Assembly (NCBI RefSeq): GCF_014203595.1
Contig: NZ_JACHJK010000001.1
Location: 684,582 to 748,581, forward strand
Source of the DNA: Streptomyces echinatus
Lineage (GTDB): Bacteria > Actinomycetota > Actinomycetes > Streptomycetales > Streptomycetaceae
Direction of reading: 5' to 3'
DNA length: 64,000 nucleotides
Shown here: positions 35,691-45,356 of the stretch, in pieces
Position numbering within the stretch: the stretch's first letter is position 1
Layout: the number at the start of each line of letters is the position of its first letter
The notes under the pieces: generated by a model
What the model saw: the letters and a program-made list of their open reading frames with translations, nothing else
The model's database searches: none
Told to the model about the DNA's origin: nothing
Position numbers and translations under genes: made by a program

Positions 35691-36149
35691 ATGAGGATCT
35701 CGGCACGGGCGGATTACGCGGTACGGGCGGTGCTGGAGCTGGCCGTACGGCAGGGTAACGGCCCGGTGAAGGCAGAGGAAATCGCCGCCGTTCAGGATAT
35801 TCCGCACAAGTTCCTCGAAGGCATCCTGGGCGACCTGCGACGGTCCGGGATCGTGGACAGCCGGCGTGGCGGGGGCGGCGGCTACCGGCTGGCGCGGGAG
35901 GCGGCCGCGATCACCGTGGCGGACGTCATCCGGGCGGTCGACGGCCCGATCGTGTCGGTGCGCGGGGAACGCCCGACGGGCCTCGCCTACACGGGCACGG
36001 CCCGGCCGCTGCTGCCGCTGTGGATCGCCCTGCGGGCGAACGTCCGCCGCGTCCTGGAGGGCGTCACACTCGCCGACCTCGCCTCCGACACCCTCCCCGC
36101 CCCCGTCCGAGCCCTCGCCGCGGAACCGTCGGCCTGGGAGAACCCCTGA
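35691..36149 (+). CDS. Rrf2-family regulator without cluster cysteines
   Basis: A 152-aa winged-helix regulator. Its start MRISARADYAVRAVLELA and the wing GGGGGYRLAREAAAITVADVIRAVDGP are diagnostic of Rrf2. Members such as IscR and NsrR hold an iron-sulfur cluster through three cysteines, but this protein has no cysteine at all, so it cannot. It probably responds to something else or acts as a plain repressor. It is divergent from the beta-galactosidase with 75 bases between starts, so it might regulate that gene. Confidence 0.88.
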   Translation: MRISARADYAVRAVLELAVRQGNGPVKAEEIAAVQDIPHKFLEGILGDLRRSGIVDSRRGGGGGYRLAREAAAITVADVIRAVDGPIVSVRGERPTGLAYTGTARPLLPLWIALRANVRRVLEGVTLADLASDTLPAPVRALAAEPSAWENP

Positions 36150-36327
36150 CGGCCTGAATCCCGGACCCTGCCGGCGCGGGGACGGCGGCACCTCGCCGTC
36201 GGGCCGGGGGTCCCCGAGGTGTGTGCGCGGTGGGCGTGGAGGCCGTGAAAAGCCCGGTGTGAATGGCCGGAGTTCACCCTGCCGGGTGGGGGCGGGGCTT
36301 CCTACGATTCCCACGCCTCCATCCCTG

Positions 36328-36363
36328 GTTCACAGGTGGCGCACAGATTCTTCACCTGTGAAC
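36328..36363 (+). promoter_or_regulatory. Perfect 11-bp inverted repeat in the DUF4360 leader
   Basis: GTTCACAGGTG and CACCTGTGAAC are exact inverted copies separated by 14 bases, ending 46 bases before the DUF4360 start codon. A TACGAT box that could serve as -10 lies 20 bases upstream of the repeat. It may be a repressor site or a leader RNA hairpin. Confidence 0.6.
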
Positions 36364-36409
36364 GGCCGCGGCGGGAGGCCCACCCCCCACTCGACAACCG
36401 GGAGAAACC

Positions 36410-37060
36410 ATGGCTGGTGGACTCCTCCTGAGCGGCGCAGTGGCCGCTCTGGTCACCACCGCTCTACCCGCCCACAACCCCTCCGACGTGTTCGACAACC
36501 CGCCCCCGGACAAGATCGTCATCGACGTGGCCACGGTGAACGGCTCCGGCTGTCCCGCGGGCACGGCCGCCGTGGCCGTGTCCCCGGACAACACGGCCTT
36601 CACCGTCACCTACAGCGAGTACCTGGCGCAGGCCGGCGGCGGCTCCGATCCCACGGCCTTCCGCCGCAACTGCCAGCTCAACCTGGTGGTCCATGTGCCC
36701 CAGGGCTTCACCTACGCGGTCGCGAGCGCCGACTACCGGGGCTTCGCCGCCCTCCAGCGCGGCGCCACCGGCACGCAGAAGGCGTCGTACTACTTCCAGG
36801 GCTCGTCGACCACCGTGCCGAGGAGCCACCCCTTCACCGGGCCCTACAACGACGACTGGCAGGCCACCGACGACACCGACTGGGCCCAGCTCGTCTGGGC
36901 GCCCTGCGGCGTGCTGCGCAACTTCAACATCAACACCGAACTGCGGGTGAACGCCGGCAGCACGTCCGCCGACAAGGTCAGCTTCATGACGATGGACTCG
37001 ACCGACGGGGACATCAGCACGGTGTACCACCTGGCGTGGAAGGAGTGCCCGTCCTCCTGA
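36410..37060 (+). CDS. DUF4360 secreted protein
   Basis: A 216-aa protein. The first 20 residues (GGLLLSGAVAALVTTALP) are an export signal. The mature part has the DUF4360 pattern, with four cysteines (in GSGCPAG, RRNCQLN, WAPCGVL and KECPSS) placed to form two disulfides, and an N-terminal half rich in short beta strands. GGGAG stands close before the ATG. Family members are small extracellular proteins of unknown function in filamentous actinobacteria and fungi. The gene is followed by a strong terminator and appears monocistronic, with a structured leader. Confidence 0.85.
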   Translation: MAGGLLLSGAVAALVTTALPAHNPSDVFDNPPPDKIVIDVATVNGSGCPAGTAAVAVSPDNTAFTVTYSEYLAQAGGGSDPTAFRRNCQLNLVVHVPQGFTYAVASADYRGFAALQRGATGTQKASYYFQGSSTTVPRSHPFTGPYNDDWQATDDTDWAQLVWAPCGVLRNFNINTELRVNAGSTSADKVSFMTMDSTDGDISTVYHLAWKECPSS

Positions 37061-37066
37061 CCACGC

Positions 37067-37101
37067 GCCCCGCCATGGCCCGGCAGGAGCCATGGCGGGG
37101 C
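37067..37101. terminator. Bidirectional terminator, 13-bp perfect stem
   Basis: GCCCCGCCATGGC and GCCATGGCGGGGC form a perfect 13-bp stem with a nine-base loop, placed between the stop of the DUF4360 gene and that of the converging aminotransferase. It should act on both strands. Confidence 0.85.
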
Positions 37102-37168
37102 TCCCGCCCGTCCAGTGACCAGGCGCCGTCGGCCCGCCCGGCCCGTCGGCCGGGGGTCAGCCCGCCGC

Positions 37169-38947
37169 TTATCCCGCCCCCGCGGCGTTCGGCCAGCTCT
37201 GGGCGTTGGGCCAGCCCGTCGCGGGGGCCGGGGTCAGGCCGGTGGCCGGGGCCGTCATCCCGCGCACCTGGGCCGCGGTGAGCCCGCCGCGGGCCGGCAC
37301 ACCGGGCGGGGTGAGGGCGGCGGCCGCGGCGGGGACCGCCGGCGCGGGCGTGGGGACGGCCGGTACGGGCGTGGGGGCGGCCGGTACGGGCGTGGGGGCG
37401 GCCGGTACGGGCGTGGGGGCGGCCGGTACGGGCGTGGGTGCCGCCGGGACCGGTGCGGGGGGTGCGGGCACGGGTGCCGTCACGGCCGCGGGGGCCGGTA
37501 CGGACATGGGGGCCGGTACAGACATGGGGGCCGGTACAGACATCGGGGCCGGTGCGGACATGGGGACGGGCGGCGCAGGCGCGGGCGCCGGGGTGAACGC
37601 CGGCTGCGGGGCCGCGGCGGGCATCGGCTGGGCTGCCGCCGGCATCGGCATCCCACCGCCGGCCGGCGCGACGGCGGCGGGGAGCGGCATGCCGGTGCCG
37701 GCGGCCGGGGCGGGACCGGCCGCGGGAAGCCGCAGGCCGGCCCCGTTGGTCTCGCTGACCAGCCGGTCCACCGCCGCCGTACCCGAGCTGTAGCTGGTCC
37801 CGGTGCCCAGCTCGGGTACGGCGGCTCCCCTCCTGGACCCGTAGAGCACCTGTTCCAGGCCGGACACCAGGCGACGCACGTCGACCTGGGGGCGCACCAC
37901 GAGCCGCAGGAAGCGGCTGGAGGATCCGATCTTGTTGCCGCACTCGCGGACCAGGATCCGGTGCTCGGTGAGCATCCGGTCCCGGACCACCGTGCCCTCG
38001 GCGCCGACGGGCAGGCGCACGAAGAGGAAGTTCCCCTGGGAGGGATAGACGGTGAGGCCGGGCAGCGCGGAGAGGTGGCTGGCCATCTCCAGGCGGTCGC
38101 GGCGGACCTGGGTCAGGCTCTGCGCGTACTCGGCACCGTGCTCCTTCAGCATGAACACCACATGTTCGGCGAAGGAGTTGAGGTTCCACTTCGGCAGCAT
38201 CGAGCGGACCTTGCCCGCCAGCGCCGGGTTGGCGACCAGGTAGCCGAAGCGGATGCCGTGCAGACCGAAGTTCTTGCCCAGGCTGCGCAGCACGATCACG
38301 TTGGGGCGGAGCATGGCCTCCTGGACGACGCTCGGCTCGGTCTCCGCGTCGGCGAACTCCAGGAACGACTCGTCGACCACCACCAGGTCCAGGTCCGCCA
38401 TGGCGTCCATGAACTGCACGACCTGCTGCCTGCGCAGATAGCCGCCGTCGGGGTTGTTCGGGTTGCAGATCACCGCCACCCGGGTGCCCCGGGCGCGGAT
38501 GAACTCGGCGTACCGGCCGAGGTCCAGGGCGAAGTCGCTCGCCTCCTGGAGCGGGAACATGTCGACCCGCTTGCCCGTCTCCATCGGCTGGTCGGTCCAG
38601 CGGCCGAACGTGGGCACGGGGACGGCGAGGGACTCGCGGACCAGCAGATGGTCGATCCAGGTGATCAGCTCGGTGGAGCCGTTGCCCATCGCCACGCACT
38701 GCGGCGGCAGCTGGAGCAGGGCGCACAGCTCACTCGTGATGGTGTCGGCGCCGCTCGGGTAGTACGTGACGATCTCGCGCAGCCGGTGCGCCATCTCCTC
38801 GAACATGGCCGGTGTCGGGAAGTACGGGTTGCACGGGATGCAGAAGTCCACCGGGCCGGTTCCGTCGCCGCCCTCCCGCGTCAGCGCCGCCATGGAGGGG
38901 CTGTGCGCGGCGCCGCCGCGGAACAACGAGGTGACGTTGCCGGCCAA
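37169..38947 (-). CDS. Class I/II aminotransferase with long Pro/Ala-rich tail
   Basis: A 592-aa protein. The first 400 residues are a fold-type I PLP enzyme resembling histidinol-phosphate aminotransferases and threonine-phosphate decarboxylases: YPSGADTITSELC, VICNPNNPDGG, VVVDESFLEFA and SLGKNFGLHGIRFGY with the PLP Lys near 223, then an Arg-containing FLRLVVRP. The last 190 residues are unusual: a Pro/Ala/Val tail with repeated PAPMSV and VPAAPTP units, encoded by tandem 18- and 21-base repeats, ending in a less repetitive NAQSWPNAAGAG. The TTG start has GGAGG six bases before it. Substrate unknown. Confidence 0.85.
   Translation of the reverse strand: MAGNVTSLFRGGAAHSPSMAALTREGGDGTGPVDFCIPCNPYFPTPAMFEEMAHRLREIVTYYPSGADTITSELCALLQLPPQCVAMGNGSTELITWIDHLLVRESLAVPVPTFGRWTDQPMETGKRVDMFPLQEASDFALDLGRYAEFIRARGTRVAVICNPNNPDGGYLRRQQVVQFMDAMADLDLVVVDESFLEFADAETEPSVVQEAMLRPNVIVLRSLGKNFGLHGIRFGYLVANPALAGKVRSMLPKWNLNSFAEHVVFMLKEHGAEYAQSLTQVRRDRLEMASHLSALPGLTVYPSQGNFLFVRLPVGAEGTVVRDRMLTEHRILVRECGNKIGSSSRFLRLVVRPQVDVRRLVSGLEQVLYGSRRGAAVPELGTGTSYSSGTAAVDRLVSETNGAGLRLPAAGPAPAAGTGMPLPAAVAPAGGGMPMPAAAQPMPAAAPQPAFTPAPAPAPPVPMSAPAPMSVPAPMSVPAPMSVPAPAAVTAPVPAPPAPVPAAPTPVPAAPTPVPAAPTPVPAAPTPVPAVPTPAPAVPAAAAALTPPGVPARGGLTAAQVRGMTAPATGLTPAPATGWPNAQSWPNAAGAG
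37360..37562 (-). repeat. Two coding minisatellites in the aminotransferase tail
   Basis: Four near-perfect copies of a 21-base unit (37360-37443, encoding VPAAPTP) and four of an 18-base unit (37491-37562, encoding PAPMSV). Both unit lengths are multiples of three, so copy-number changes would leave the frame intact. Confidence 0.9.
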
Positions 38948-38962
38948 GGGGACCTCCGTTCA

Positions 38963-38994
38963 GGGTGGCCCGTGCGGGGGAGCACGGGCCGCCC
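38963..38994 (-). terminator. Terminator of the sugar-transport operon
   Basis: GGCCCGTGC and GCACGGGCC form a 9-bp perfect stem around GGGGGA, extended by three further G-C pairs after one mismatch. It lies just beyond the stop of the aldose epimerase gene and before the aminotransferase start. Confidence 0.75.
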
Positions 38995-39048
38995 TTGGAT
39001 ACGGAGGCGGCGGCGGTGGTGTTCAACTCATCCGATGGGTGAGCGACT

Positions 39049-40194
39049 TCACGACCCGAACGCGTGGATCGTCGTCGACCGGTACGTCTGCCCGGGCCGC
39101 AGCACGGTGGAGGGGAACGACGGCTGGTTCGGCGAGTCCGGGAAGTGCTGGGTCTCCAGGCACAGACCGTCACTCTGCCGGTAGGTCCGCCCGGACGTGC
39201 CGACGAGGGTGCCGTCGAGGAAGTTGCCCGAGTAGAACTGCACGCCGGGCTGGTCGGTGAGGATCCTCAGGGTCCGGCCGGACCCCGGGTCGCGGAGCGT
39301 CACCACGTGCTCCGGCCGCGCGGTCACCCCCTTGTCGAGCACGAAGTTGTGGTCGTAGCCCTTGGCGGTCACCAGCTGGCCGTGGCCGGTGCGGAGGTCG
39401 CGGCCGACCGGCTTGGGCCGGGTGAAGTCGAACGGGGTGCCCGTCACCTTCGCCAGTTCGCCGGTGGGGATCAGGCCCGCGTCGGTGGGGGTGTACCGGC
39501 TCGCGGCCAGCCAGAGCTCGTGGCCACAGATGCTGCCGCTGCCCTCGCCGGCGAGGTTGTAGTACGTGTGGTTGGTGAGGTTGACGACCGTCGGCCTGTC
39601 GGTGGTGGCCGCGTAGTCGATCCGCCAGTCGCCGTGCCGGTTCAGCGTGAAGGTGACCCTCGTCCGCAGCGTGCCGGGGTAGCCCATCTCGCCGTCGGCG
39701 CTCGTGTCGTACAGGTGCAGGCCGACGTCCGTGCCCGCGCTGAACGGCTCCACGTCCCACACCTTGGTGTTGAAGCCCTTGGCGCCACCGTGCAGGCTGT
39801 TCTCGCCGTCGTTGACGGACAGCTGGTAGGTCCTGCCGTCCAGGGTGAACCGCCCCTTGGCGATGCGATTGCCGTAACGGCCGATGGTGGCGCCGAAGAA
39901 GGTGGTCCCGGCGACGTACGCGGCGAGGTCGTCGTAGCCGAGCGAGACGTTCGCATACCGGCCGTGCCGGTCGGGGATCTCCAGCGACTGGACGATGCCG
40001 CCGTAGGAGAGGACCTTCAGCCGGGTGCCGCCGTTCTCCAGCGACCAGCGGTGGACCCTCGTGCCGTCGGCGAGGGTGCCGAAGAGCTCCTTCACCGGTT
40101 TCCTCCCCGAGGAGGCGTGGGCGGTACCGGCGGTGGTGGCGGCGAGCCCCGCCGCGGCTGCTCCCGCGATGACCGTGCGTCTGTTCAGTTCCAT
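39049..40194 (-). CDS. galM: Aldose 1-epimerase (galactose mutarotase), Tat-exported
   Basis: A 381-aa enzyme that interconverts alpha and beta anomers of galactose or similar sugars. The N-terminus MELNRRTVIAGAAAAGLAA is a twin-arginine signal, so it acts outside the membrane. Active-site motifs are LTNHTYYNL (His), GYDHNFVLD (His) and LETQHFPDSPNQPSFPS (Glu). AAGGGAG precedes the ATG. It is the last gene of the transport operon, 26 bases after the permease, and would supply the preferred anomer to the ABC transporter after beta-galactosidase action. A broken copy of the C-terminal part of a related gene lies near 58.6 kb. Confidence 0.92.
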   Translation of the reverse strand: MELNRRTVIAGAAAAGLAATTAGTAHASSGRKPVKELFGTLADGTRVHRWSLENGGTRLKVLSYGGIVQSLEIPDRHGRYANVSLGYDDLAAYVAGTTFFGATIGRYGNRIAKGRFTLDGRTYQLSVNDGENSLHGGAKGFNTKVWDVEPFSAGTDVGLHLYDTSADGEMGYPGTLRTRVTFTLNRHGDWRIDYAATTDRPTVVNLTNHTYYNLAGEGSGSICGHELWLAASRYTPTDAGLIPTGELAKVTGTPFDFTRPKPVGRDLRTGHGQLVTAKGYDHNFVLDKGVTARPEHVVTLRDPGSGRTLRILTDQPGVQFYSGNFLDGTLVGTSGRTYRQSDGLCLETQHFPDSPNQPSFPSTVLRPGQTYRSTTIHAFGS

Positions 40195-40219
40195 GGGGTG
40201 CGCTCCCTTGTCTGGACCC

Positions 40220-41464
40220 TTACGAACCGGACTTGCGCTTGTTCCACACGTCGAATCCGACCGCCACCAGCAGGGCGAGGCCCTTGATGACCTGCTGCCA
40301 GTCGGTGCCGACACTGAGGAGGTTCATGCCGTTGTTCAGCACGCCGAGGACGAGACCGCCGATGATGGCGCCGAGGACGGTGCCGACGCCGCCGCTCATG
40401 GACGCGCCGCCGATGAACGACGAGGCGATGGCCTCCAGTTCGAAGTTGAGGCCGGCCTTCGGCGAGGCCGCGTTCAGACGGGCGGCGACCACCAGACCCG
40501 CCAGGGCCGCGAGCACGCCCATGTTCAGGAAGACGTAGAAGGTGACCTTCTTGTCCTTGACGCCGGACAGCTTGGCCGCCGGCAGATTGCCGCCGATCGC
40601 GTAGATGTGCCGGCCGAAGACGGCGTTGCGCATGACGTAGCCGTAGCCGACGACCAGCGCGCCGAGGACGATCAGCACGATCGGGGCGCCCTTGTAGCTG
40701 GCGAGCAGCATCGTGACGACGAGGATCGCGGCGCTGATGGCGACGAGCTTGAGCAGGAAGAGGCCGCGCGGCGGGACCTCGAGCGAGAACTCCTGCTGGC
40801 GCCTGCGGTCGCGGAACTCCTGCAGGACCGTGAAGACGATCAGGACGATGCCCAGCAGCAGGGTGAGGTTGTGGTAGTTGGTGTGCGGGCCGGCCTCCGG
40901 CAGGAAGCCGTTGCCCATCTTCTGCAGCCCGCCCGGGAACGGGCCGAGGGTCTGCCCCTCCAGGAAGATCTCCGTCAGACCGCGGAAGATCAGCATCCCG
41001 GCGAGGGTGACGATGAACGAGGGGATGCCGAAGTAGGCGATCATGAAGCCCTGTACGGCGCCGGCCACCGCGCCGACCAGCAGGCACAGCACCAGGGCGA
41101 CCGGCCAGGCCACCCCGTGCTGCACCGTCAGGACGGCCGCGAACGCGCCGGTGAACGCCGTCAGGGAACCGACCGACAGGTCGATGTGGCCCGCGATGAT
41201 CACCAGCATCATGCCGATCGCGAGGATCAGGATGTGGCTGTTCTGCAGTACCAGGTTGGAGACGTTGCGGGGCAGCAGCAGGTCGCCGTCGGTCCACACC
41301 GAGAACAGGACCACGATCAGGCCGAGGGCGATCAGCATGCCGTACTGGCGCATGTTGTTGCGCAGGCCGTCCAGCATCAGCCGCAGCAGACCGCCGGGGG
41401 CCGCGTCGCCGCTCTTCCCGGGCGGCGCCGGGGCCGGGGTCCTGGCGGTGACATCCGTGCTCAT
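40220..41464 (-). CDS. Sugar ABC transporter permease (XylH/GguB type)
   Basis: A 414-aa membrane protein with about ten helices. The signature [20 protein letters not shown] is that of ribose/xylose/galactose-class permeases, followed by [15 protein letters not shown] and the ending [22 protein letters not shown] larger central loop around 180-220 is typical of the XylH/GguB branch. Its start overlaps the stop of the ATPase gene (ATGA). It would form the channel for the sugar bound by the lipoprotein two genes upstream. Confidence 0.93.
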   Translation of the reverse strand: MSTDVTARTPAPAPPGKSGDAAPGGLLRLMLDGLRNNMRQYGMLIALGLIVVLFSVWTDGDLLLPRNVSNLVLQNSHILILAIGMMLVIIAGHIDLSVGSLTAFTGAFAAVLTVQHGVAWPVALVLCLLVGAVAGAVQGFMIAYFGIPSFIVTLAGMLIFRGLTEIFLEGQTLGPFPGGLQKMGNGFLPEAGPHTNYHNLTLLLGIVLIVFTVLQEFRDRRRQQEFSLEVPPRGLFLLKLVAISAAILVVTMLLASYKGAPIVLIVLGALVVGYGYVMRNAVFGRHIYAIGGNLPAAKLSGVKDKKVTFYVFLNMGVLAALAGLVVAARLNAASPKAGLNFELEAIASSFIGGASMSGGVGTVLGAIIGGLVLGVLNNGMNLLSVGTDWQQVIKGLALLVAVGFDVWNKRKSGS

Positions 41465-43011
41465 CGGGACACCTCTTTGTCCTTCGTCATCTGGCGCATC
41501 AGCGATTCCTGGGATGCCTCGGCCCGGGAGAACTCGCCGGTCAGCCGGCCCGCGGCCATCGTGTAGATGCGGTCGCACATGCCGAGCAGCTCCGGCAGCT
41601 CGGAGGAGATGAAGACGACCGCCCTGCCCTCGGCCGCCAGCTTGTCGATGACCGTGTAGATCTCGAACTTGGCGCCGACGTCGATCCCGCGCGTCGGCTC
41701 GTCCAGGATCAGCACGTCCGGACCCGCGAAGATCCACTTGCTGAGCACGACCTTCTGCTGATTGCCGCCCGAGAGCTTGCCCACCGGCTCGAAGACGCTG
41801 GGCGCCTTGATGTTCATGGAGGTGCGGAACCGCTCGGCGACCTGCCGTTCCTCGTGCTCGTCGACCACACCGCGCCGGGCCACCTTGGCGAGCGAGGTCA
41901 GCGAGATGTTGCGGTTGACGGTGTCGATGAGGTTGAGGCCGTAGTGCTTGCGGTCCTCGGTGACGTAGGCGATGCCGTGCCCGATCGCCTCGGCGACGGA
42001 CCGCGTCCGGATCTCCTCGCCGTCCTTGCGGACCGTGCCGCCCGCGTACCGGCCGTACGACCGCCCGAAGACGCTCATGGCCAGCTCGGTGCGGCCGGCG
42101 CCCATGAGGCCCGCGATGCCGACGATCTCCCCGCGGCGCACCTGAAGCGACACGTGGTCGACGACCTTGCGCTGCTGGTCGATCGGGTGGCGCACGGTCC
42201 AGTCGCGGATCTCCAGGGCCGGGGCCGTGCCCTCCTCGGCGTGGTGCGGGGTGCGCTCGGGGAAGCGGTGGTCGAGGTCGCGGCCGACCATGCCGCTGAT
42301 GATCCGGTCCTCGGTCGTCCCCGGGTCCTTCACGTCGAGCGTCTCGATGGAGCGCCCGTCCCGGATGATGGTCACCGAGTCGGCGACCCGGCGGATCTCG
42401 CCCAGCTTGTGGGAGATGATGATCGAGGTGATGCCCTGCTTCTTCAGCTCCAGGATCAGGTCGAGCAGTTTGCCGCTGTCCTCGTCGTTCAGGGCCGCGG
42501 TCGGCTCGTCCAGGATGAGCAGCTTCACCTTCTTCGACAGCGCCTTCGCGATCTCCACGAGCTGCTGCTTGCCGACGCCGATGTCGGCGACGCGGGTCTC
42601 CGGGTGGTCGGTCAGACCGACCCGGCGCAGCAGTTCGGTGGCATGCCTGAGGGTGTCGTTCCAGTTGATGAGCCCGCGCGTGGCGTGCTCGTTGCCGAGG
42701 AAGATGTTCTCCGCGACGGAGAGGTACGGCACCAGTGCCAGTTCCTGGTGGATGATGACGATGCCGTGGTGCTCGCTCGCCCGGATGTCCCGGAAGCGGC
42801 AGAGTTCTCCCTCGAAGAGGATCTCGCCCTCGTAGCTGCCGTGCGGATGGACGCCGGAGAGCACCTTCATCAGGGTGGACTTGCCGGCGCCGTTCTCCCC
42901 GCAGACGGCGTGGACCTCGCCCTGGCGCACCGTCAGTGTGACGTCCGAGAGCGCTGTGACACCGGGAAAGGTCTTGACGATCGAGCGCATTTCCAGGACG
43001 GGTCCCGCCAT
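41461..43011 (-). CDS. Sugar ABC transporter ATPase, double-domain (XylG/GguA type)
   Basis: A 516-aa protein with two fused ABC domains. Walker [10 protein letters not shown] is in the first and a degenerate GLMGAGRTE in the second; the signature is [14 protein letters not shown] in the first and LSGGNQQKV in the second; Walker B reads [11 protein letters not shown] and [12 protein letters not shown]. This layout is that of sugar importers of the CUT2 class, in which only the first site is fully canonical. The internal ATG after GGAAGG is used as the start rather than a TTG 15 bases upstream. It powers the overlapping permease. Confidence 0.95.
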   Translation of the reverse strand: MAGPVLEMRSIVKTFPGVTALSDVTLTVRQGEVHAVCGENGAGKSTLMKVLSGVHPHGSYEGEILFEGELCRFRDIRASEHHGIVIIHQELALVPYLSVAENIFLGNEHATRGLINWNDTLRHATELLRRVGLTDHPETRVADIGVGKQQLVEIAKALSKKVKLLILDEPTAALNDEDSGKLLDLILELKKQGITSIIISHKLGEIRRVADSVTIIRDGRSIETLDVKDPGTTEDRIISGMVGRDLDHRFPERTPHHAEEGTAPALEIRDWTVRHPIDQQRKVVDHVSLQVRRGEIVGIAGLMGAGRTELAMSVFGRSYGRYAGGTVRKDGEEIRTRSVAEAIGHGIAYVTEDRKHYGLNLIDTVNRNISLTSLAKVARRGVVDEHEERQVAERFRTSMNIKAPSVFEPVGKLSGGNQQKVVLSKWIFAGPDVLILDEPTRGIDVGAKFEIYTVIDKLAAEGRAVVFISSELPELLGMCDRIYTMAAGRLTGEFSRAEASQESLMRQMTKDKEVSR

Positions 43012-43055
43012 GGTCGTGCCTTCCAATCAGTGTGGGGTCGTCGGGTGGGCGGGTC

Positions 43056-44165
43056 TCACTTGAGCTGGGAGTCCGTGTAGTAGCCGCCCTTGACGAGCAC
43101 GTCCTCGTAGTTGGTCTTGTCGACGCTGACCGGCTGGAGCAGGTAGGCGGGGACGACCTTGGAGCCGTTGTCGTACGACTTGGTGTCGTTGACCTCGGGC
43201 TTCTTGCCCTTCAGCAGGTCGTCGACCATCGTCGAGGCGACCTCGGCGAGCTTGCGGAGGTCCTTGTAGACGGTCTGCGTCTGCTGGCCGCCGATGATCG
43301 ACTTCACGGAGGCCAGCTCCGCGTCCTGGCCGGTGATGACCGGCAGCGGCCTGCTCCCCGAGCCGTAGCCGTCCGACTTCAGCGCGGACAGCACGCCGAT
43401 GGAGATGCCGTCGTAGGGCGAGAGGACGGCGTCGACCTTCTCGCTCTTGTACGAGGAGGTGAGGATGTCGTCCATGCGCCGCTGGGCGGTGGCGCCGTCC
43501 CAGCGCAGCGTGGTGACCTTGTCGAGCGCGGTCTGGCCGGACCGGACGACGAGCTGCTTCTTGTCCATGTACGGCTTCAGCACGCTCATCGCGCCGTCGA
43601 AGAAGTACCGGGTGTTGTTGTCGTCGTTGGAGCCGGCGAACAGCTCGATGTTGAACGGGCCCTTCGCGCCCTTGCCCAGCCCGAGCTTGTCCACGATGTA
43701 CTGGCCCTGCAGCTTGCCGACCTTCTCGTTGTCGAACGAGGCGTAGTAGTCGACGTGGTCGCTGCCGAGGATCAGGCGGTCGTAGGAGATGACCGGGATG
43801 CCGGCGTCGGCGGCCTGCTGGAGCACGCTGTTCAGGGACTTGTTGTCGATGGCCGCGATGATCAGGCCCTTGACGCCCTGCGTGATCAGGTTCTCGATCT
43901 GCGAGACCTGCTGTTCGGGGTCGTCCTCGCCGTACACCAGCTTGGTCTTGTACCCCTTGGCCTCCAGGTCCTTCACGACGTTCTTGCCGTCGGATATCCA
44001 GCGCTCGGAGGACTTGGTCGGCATCGCGATGCCGATGGTGGCGCCCTTGGTGTCGCCCGGCTTCTCCTTGCTGCCGCCCTCGCTGTTCTGGCCGCACGCG
44101 GTCAGGGTGAGGGCGAGCGAGGCGGCCGATGCCAGCAGGGCGAGTGCGGCTCTGCGGTTGCGCAT
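43056..44165 (-). CDS. Sugar-binding lipoprotein (ChvE/XylF type)
   Basis: A 369-aa periplasmic-binding-type protein. The signal peptide ends in a lipobox LTLTACGQ with the lipidated Cys24. The mature protein shows [29 protein letters not shown] and [10 protein letters not shown], features of the ChvE/XylF group that binds galactose, glucose, arabinose or xylose. It is four bases downstream of the TIM-barrel gene and 44 bases before the ATPase gene. Because the operon also has an aldose epimerase and sits near a galactonate-dehydratase-like gene, galactose or arabinose is the best guess for its ligand. Confidence 0.93.
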   Translation of the reverse strand: MRNRRAALALLASAASLALTLTACGQNSEGGSKEKPGDTKGATIGIAMPTKSSERWISDGKNVVKDLEAKGYKTKLVYGEDDPEQQVSQIENLITQGVKGLIIAAIDNKSLNSVLQQAADAGIPVISYDRLILGSDHVDYYASFDNEKVGKLQGQYIVDKLGLGKGAKGPFNIELFAGSNDDNNTRYFFDGAMSVLKPYMDKKQLVVRSGQTALDKVTTLRWDGATAQRRMDDILTSSYKSEKVDAVLSPYDGISIGVLSALKSDGYGSGSRPLPVITGQDAELASVKSIIGGQQTQTVYKDLRKLAEVASTMVDDLLKGKKPEVNDTKSYDNGSKVVPAYLLQPVSVDKTNYEDVLVKGGYYTDSQLK

Positions 44166-44169
44166 GGGA

Positions 44170-45201
44170 TCAGTCCTTGTCGTTCTCGTCGTGGAGAGGC
44201 TCGTCGTGGAGAGGCTCGTCGTGGGGAGGAGCGGAGGCTTCGACGGGGAAGCGGTGGAGGGTTCCGGGCAGCCGGGAGCCGAGCGGCGCCATGCCGTCGT
44301 CCGCGCCGTGCCGGGCGAGCAGGTCCAGGGCTAGCCGGCCGCGCCGCACCCGCTCCCGGGCGGTGTCCAGGGTCACGTCCCGCAGATGGGTGCCCCACGG
44401 GTAGATGCCGGGCGCCTTGGACAGACCGAACTTCAGGTAGAGCGGTGCGCCGCGCCGGATCAGCTCGGCGACCTCGTACATCCGGACGTAGCCGCCGAGG
44501 TCGTCCGGGGCCTCGATGTACATGTCCATCGGGGCGGCGGACACCCGGCGGATCTCGGTGAGGTGGTCCAGCGTCAGATCGCTGGGCACGTTGACGGAGT
44601 CGGCGCCGAGCCGCTCGTAGACGGCGTACGAGGCCGGGTTGACGGGGCCGATGAGCGCCGAGACCTTCAGCGTGGTGCCGGCCGGGAGGATGCCGGCCGC
44701 GCGGGCCCGGTGCAGGGTCCACAGCACGCCCTCGTCGGCGACGAGCAGGCACTTGACGCCCAGTTCGGTGGCCCTGACGGCGTCCTCGACACAGCCGGCG
44801 ACCGCGTCGTGGCCCCGGGCGCGCGGTCCGGCCCCGCGGGAGTCGGACCGCACCGAGCCGCCGATGTCCCAGGTGCCGCGCGGGCCGGTGAACAGGCAGA
44901 GCTCGATGCCGCGTTCGGCGGTGGCCTCGGCCATCTCGGTGATCTCGGCGTCGGTGAGCATCCACACGCCGCTGCCCTGGCTGATCCGGTGGATGGGCAC
45001 ATCGAGGCGCGAGGCCTCCTTGAGGACGACCGCCAGCGCTTCGGGACCCTCGCACGAGGGGATCTCGGTGCGCCAGCGACCGCCGCCCGGGAAGCTGTGG
45101 ACGGAGGCGTCGGCGGGGTCGAGGGCGGGCGCGCCCAGGCCGAGTGCGGCGAGCGGCTGCTCACCGGGCCTGCGCACCGCCGGGGCGGAAGCGTCGTTCA
45201 C
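44170..45201 (-). CDS. Putative TIM-barrel protein of unknown activity
   Basis: A 343-aa soluble protein. Alternating strands and helices, such as [64 protein letters not shown] and [10 protein letters not shown], indicate a TIM barrel, with faint likeness to peptidase U32-type barrels. No catalytic motif can be named with confidence. It ends in a small acidic repeat, [13 protein letters not shown]. The GTG start has AAGGAA before it; a TTG 42 bases upstream would place the operator inside the coding region. As first gene of the sugar operon it may supply the step missing from the pathway, for example an aldolase or isomerase; this is inference. Confidence 0.7.
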   Translation of the reverse strand: MNDASAPAVRRPGEQPLAALGLGAPALDPADASVHSFPGGGRWRTEIPSCEGPEALAVVLKEASRLDVPIHRISQGSGVWMLTDAEITEMAEATAERGIELCLFTGPRGTWDIGGSVRSDSRGAGPRARGHDAVAGCVEDAVRATELGVKCLLVADEGVLWTLHRARAAGILPAGTTLKVSALIGPVNPASYAVYERLGADSVNVPSDLTLDHLTEIRRVSAAPMDMYIEAPDDLGGYVRMYEVAELIRRGAPLYLKFGLSKAPGIYPWGTHLRDVTLDTARERVRRGRLALDLLARHGADDGMAPLGSRLPGTLHRFPVEASAPPHDEPLHDEPLHDENDKD

Positions 45202-45224
45202 TGGCTGTTCCTTAGTGTCCTGAG

Positions 45225-45242
45225 TGTTCGAAATATCGGACA
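45225..45242. promoter_or_regulatory. Putative IclR operator before the sugar-transport operon
   Basis: TGTTCGAAATATCGGACA is an 18-base near-palindrome with seven of nine pairs matching. It shares the core GTTCGARAT with the boxes before the IclR gene and the dehydratase gene, and lies 24 bases before the start codon of the first operon gene. Confidence 0.65.
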
Positions 45243-45300
45243 AGGTTCGCGGCTTCGGCTGTGAAAGGGCGCCGGGACAAGCGCGGGAAAAGCGCCGGGA

Positions 45301-45345
45301 GTACGCCGGCCGGGGCGCCGTCAGGTCACGCCCCGGCCGGCGTAC
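45301..45345 (-). terminator. Terminator hairpin of the dehydratase-dehydrogenase operon
   Basis: A perfect 17-bp stem (GTACGCCGGCCGGGGCG with its exact complement) around an 11-base loop. For leftward transcripts it lies beyond the dehydrogenase gene, but the MITE-like element separates it from the stop codon. It is also the boundary before the transport-operon promoter. Confidence 0.85.
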
Positions 45346-45356
45346 GACAGGGGCCC

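Noticed and set aside
35705..36314. Longer N-terminus for the GH35 gene
   Set aside because: It would run across the Rrf2 gene on the other strand, lacks a ribosome-binding site, and the Tat signal starts at the chosen TTG.
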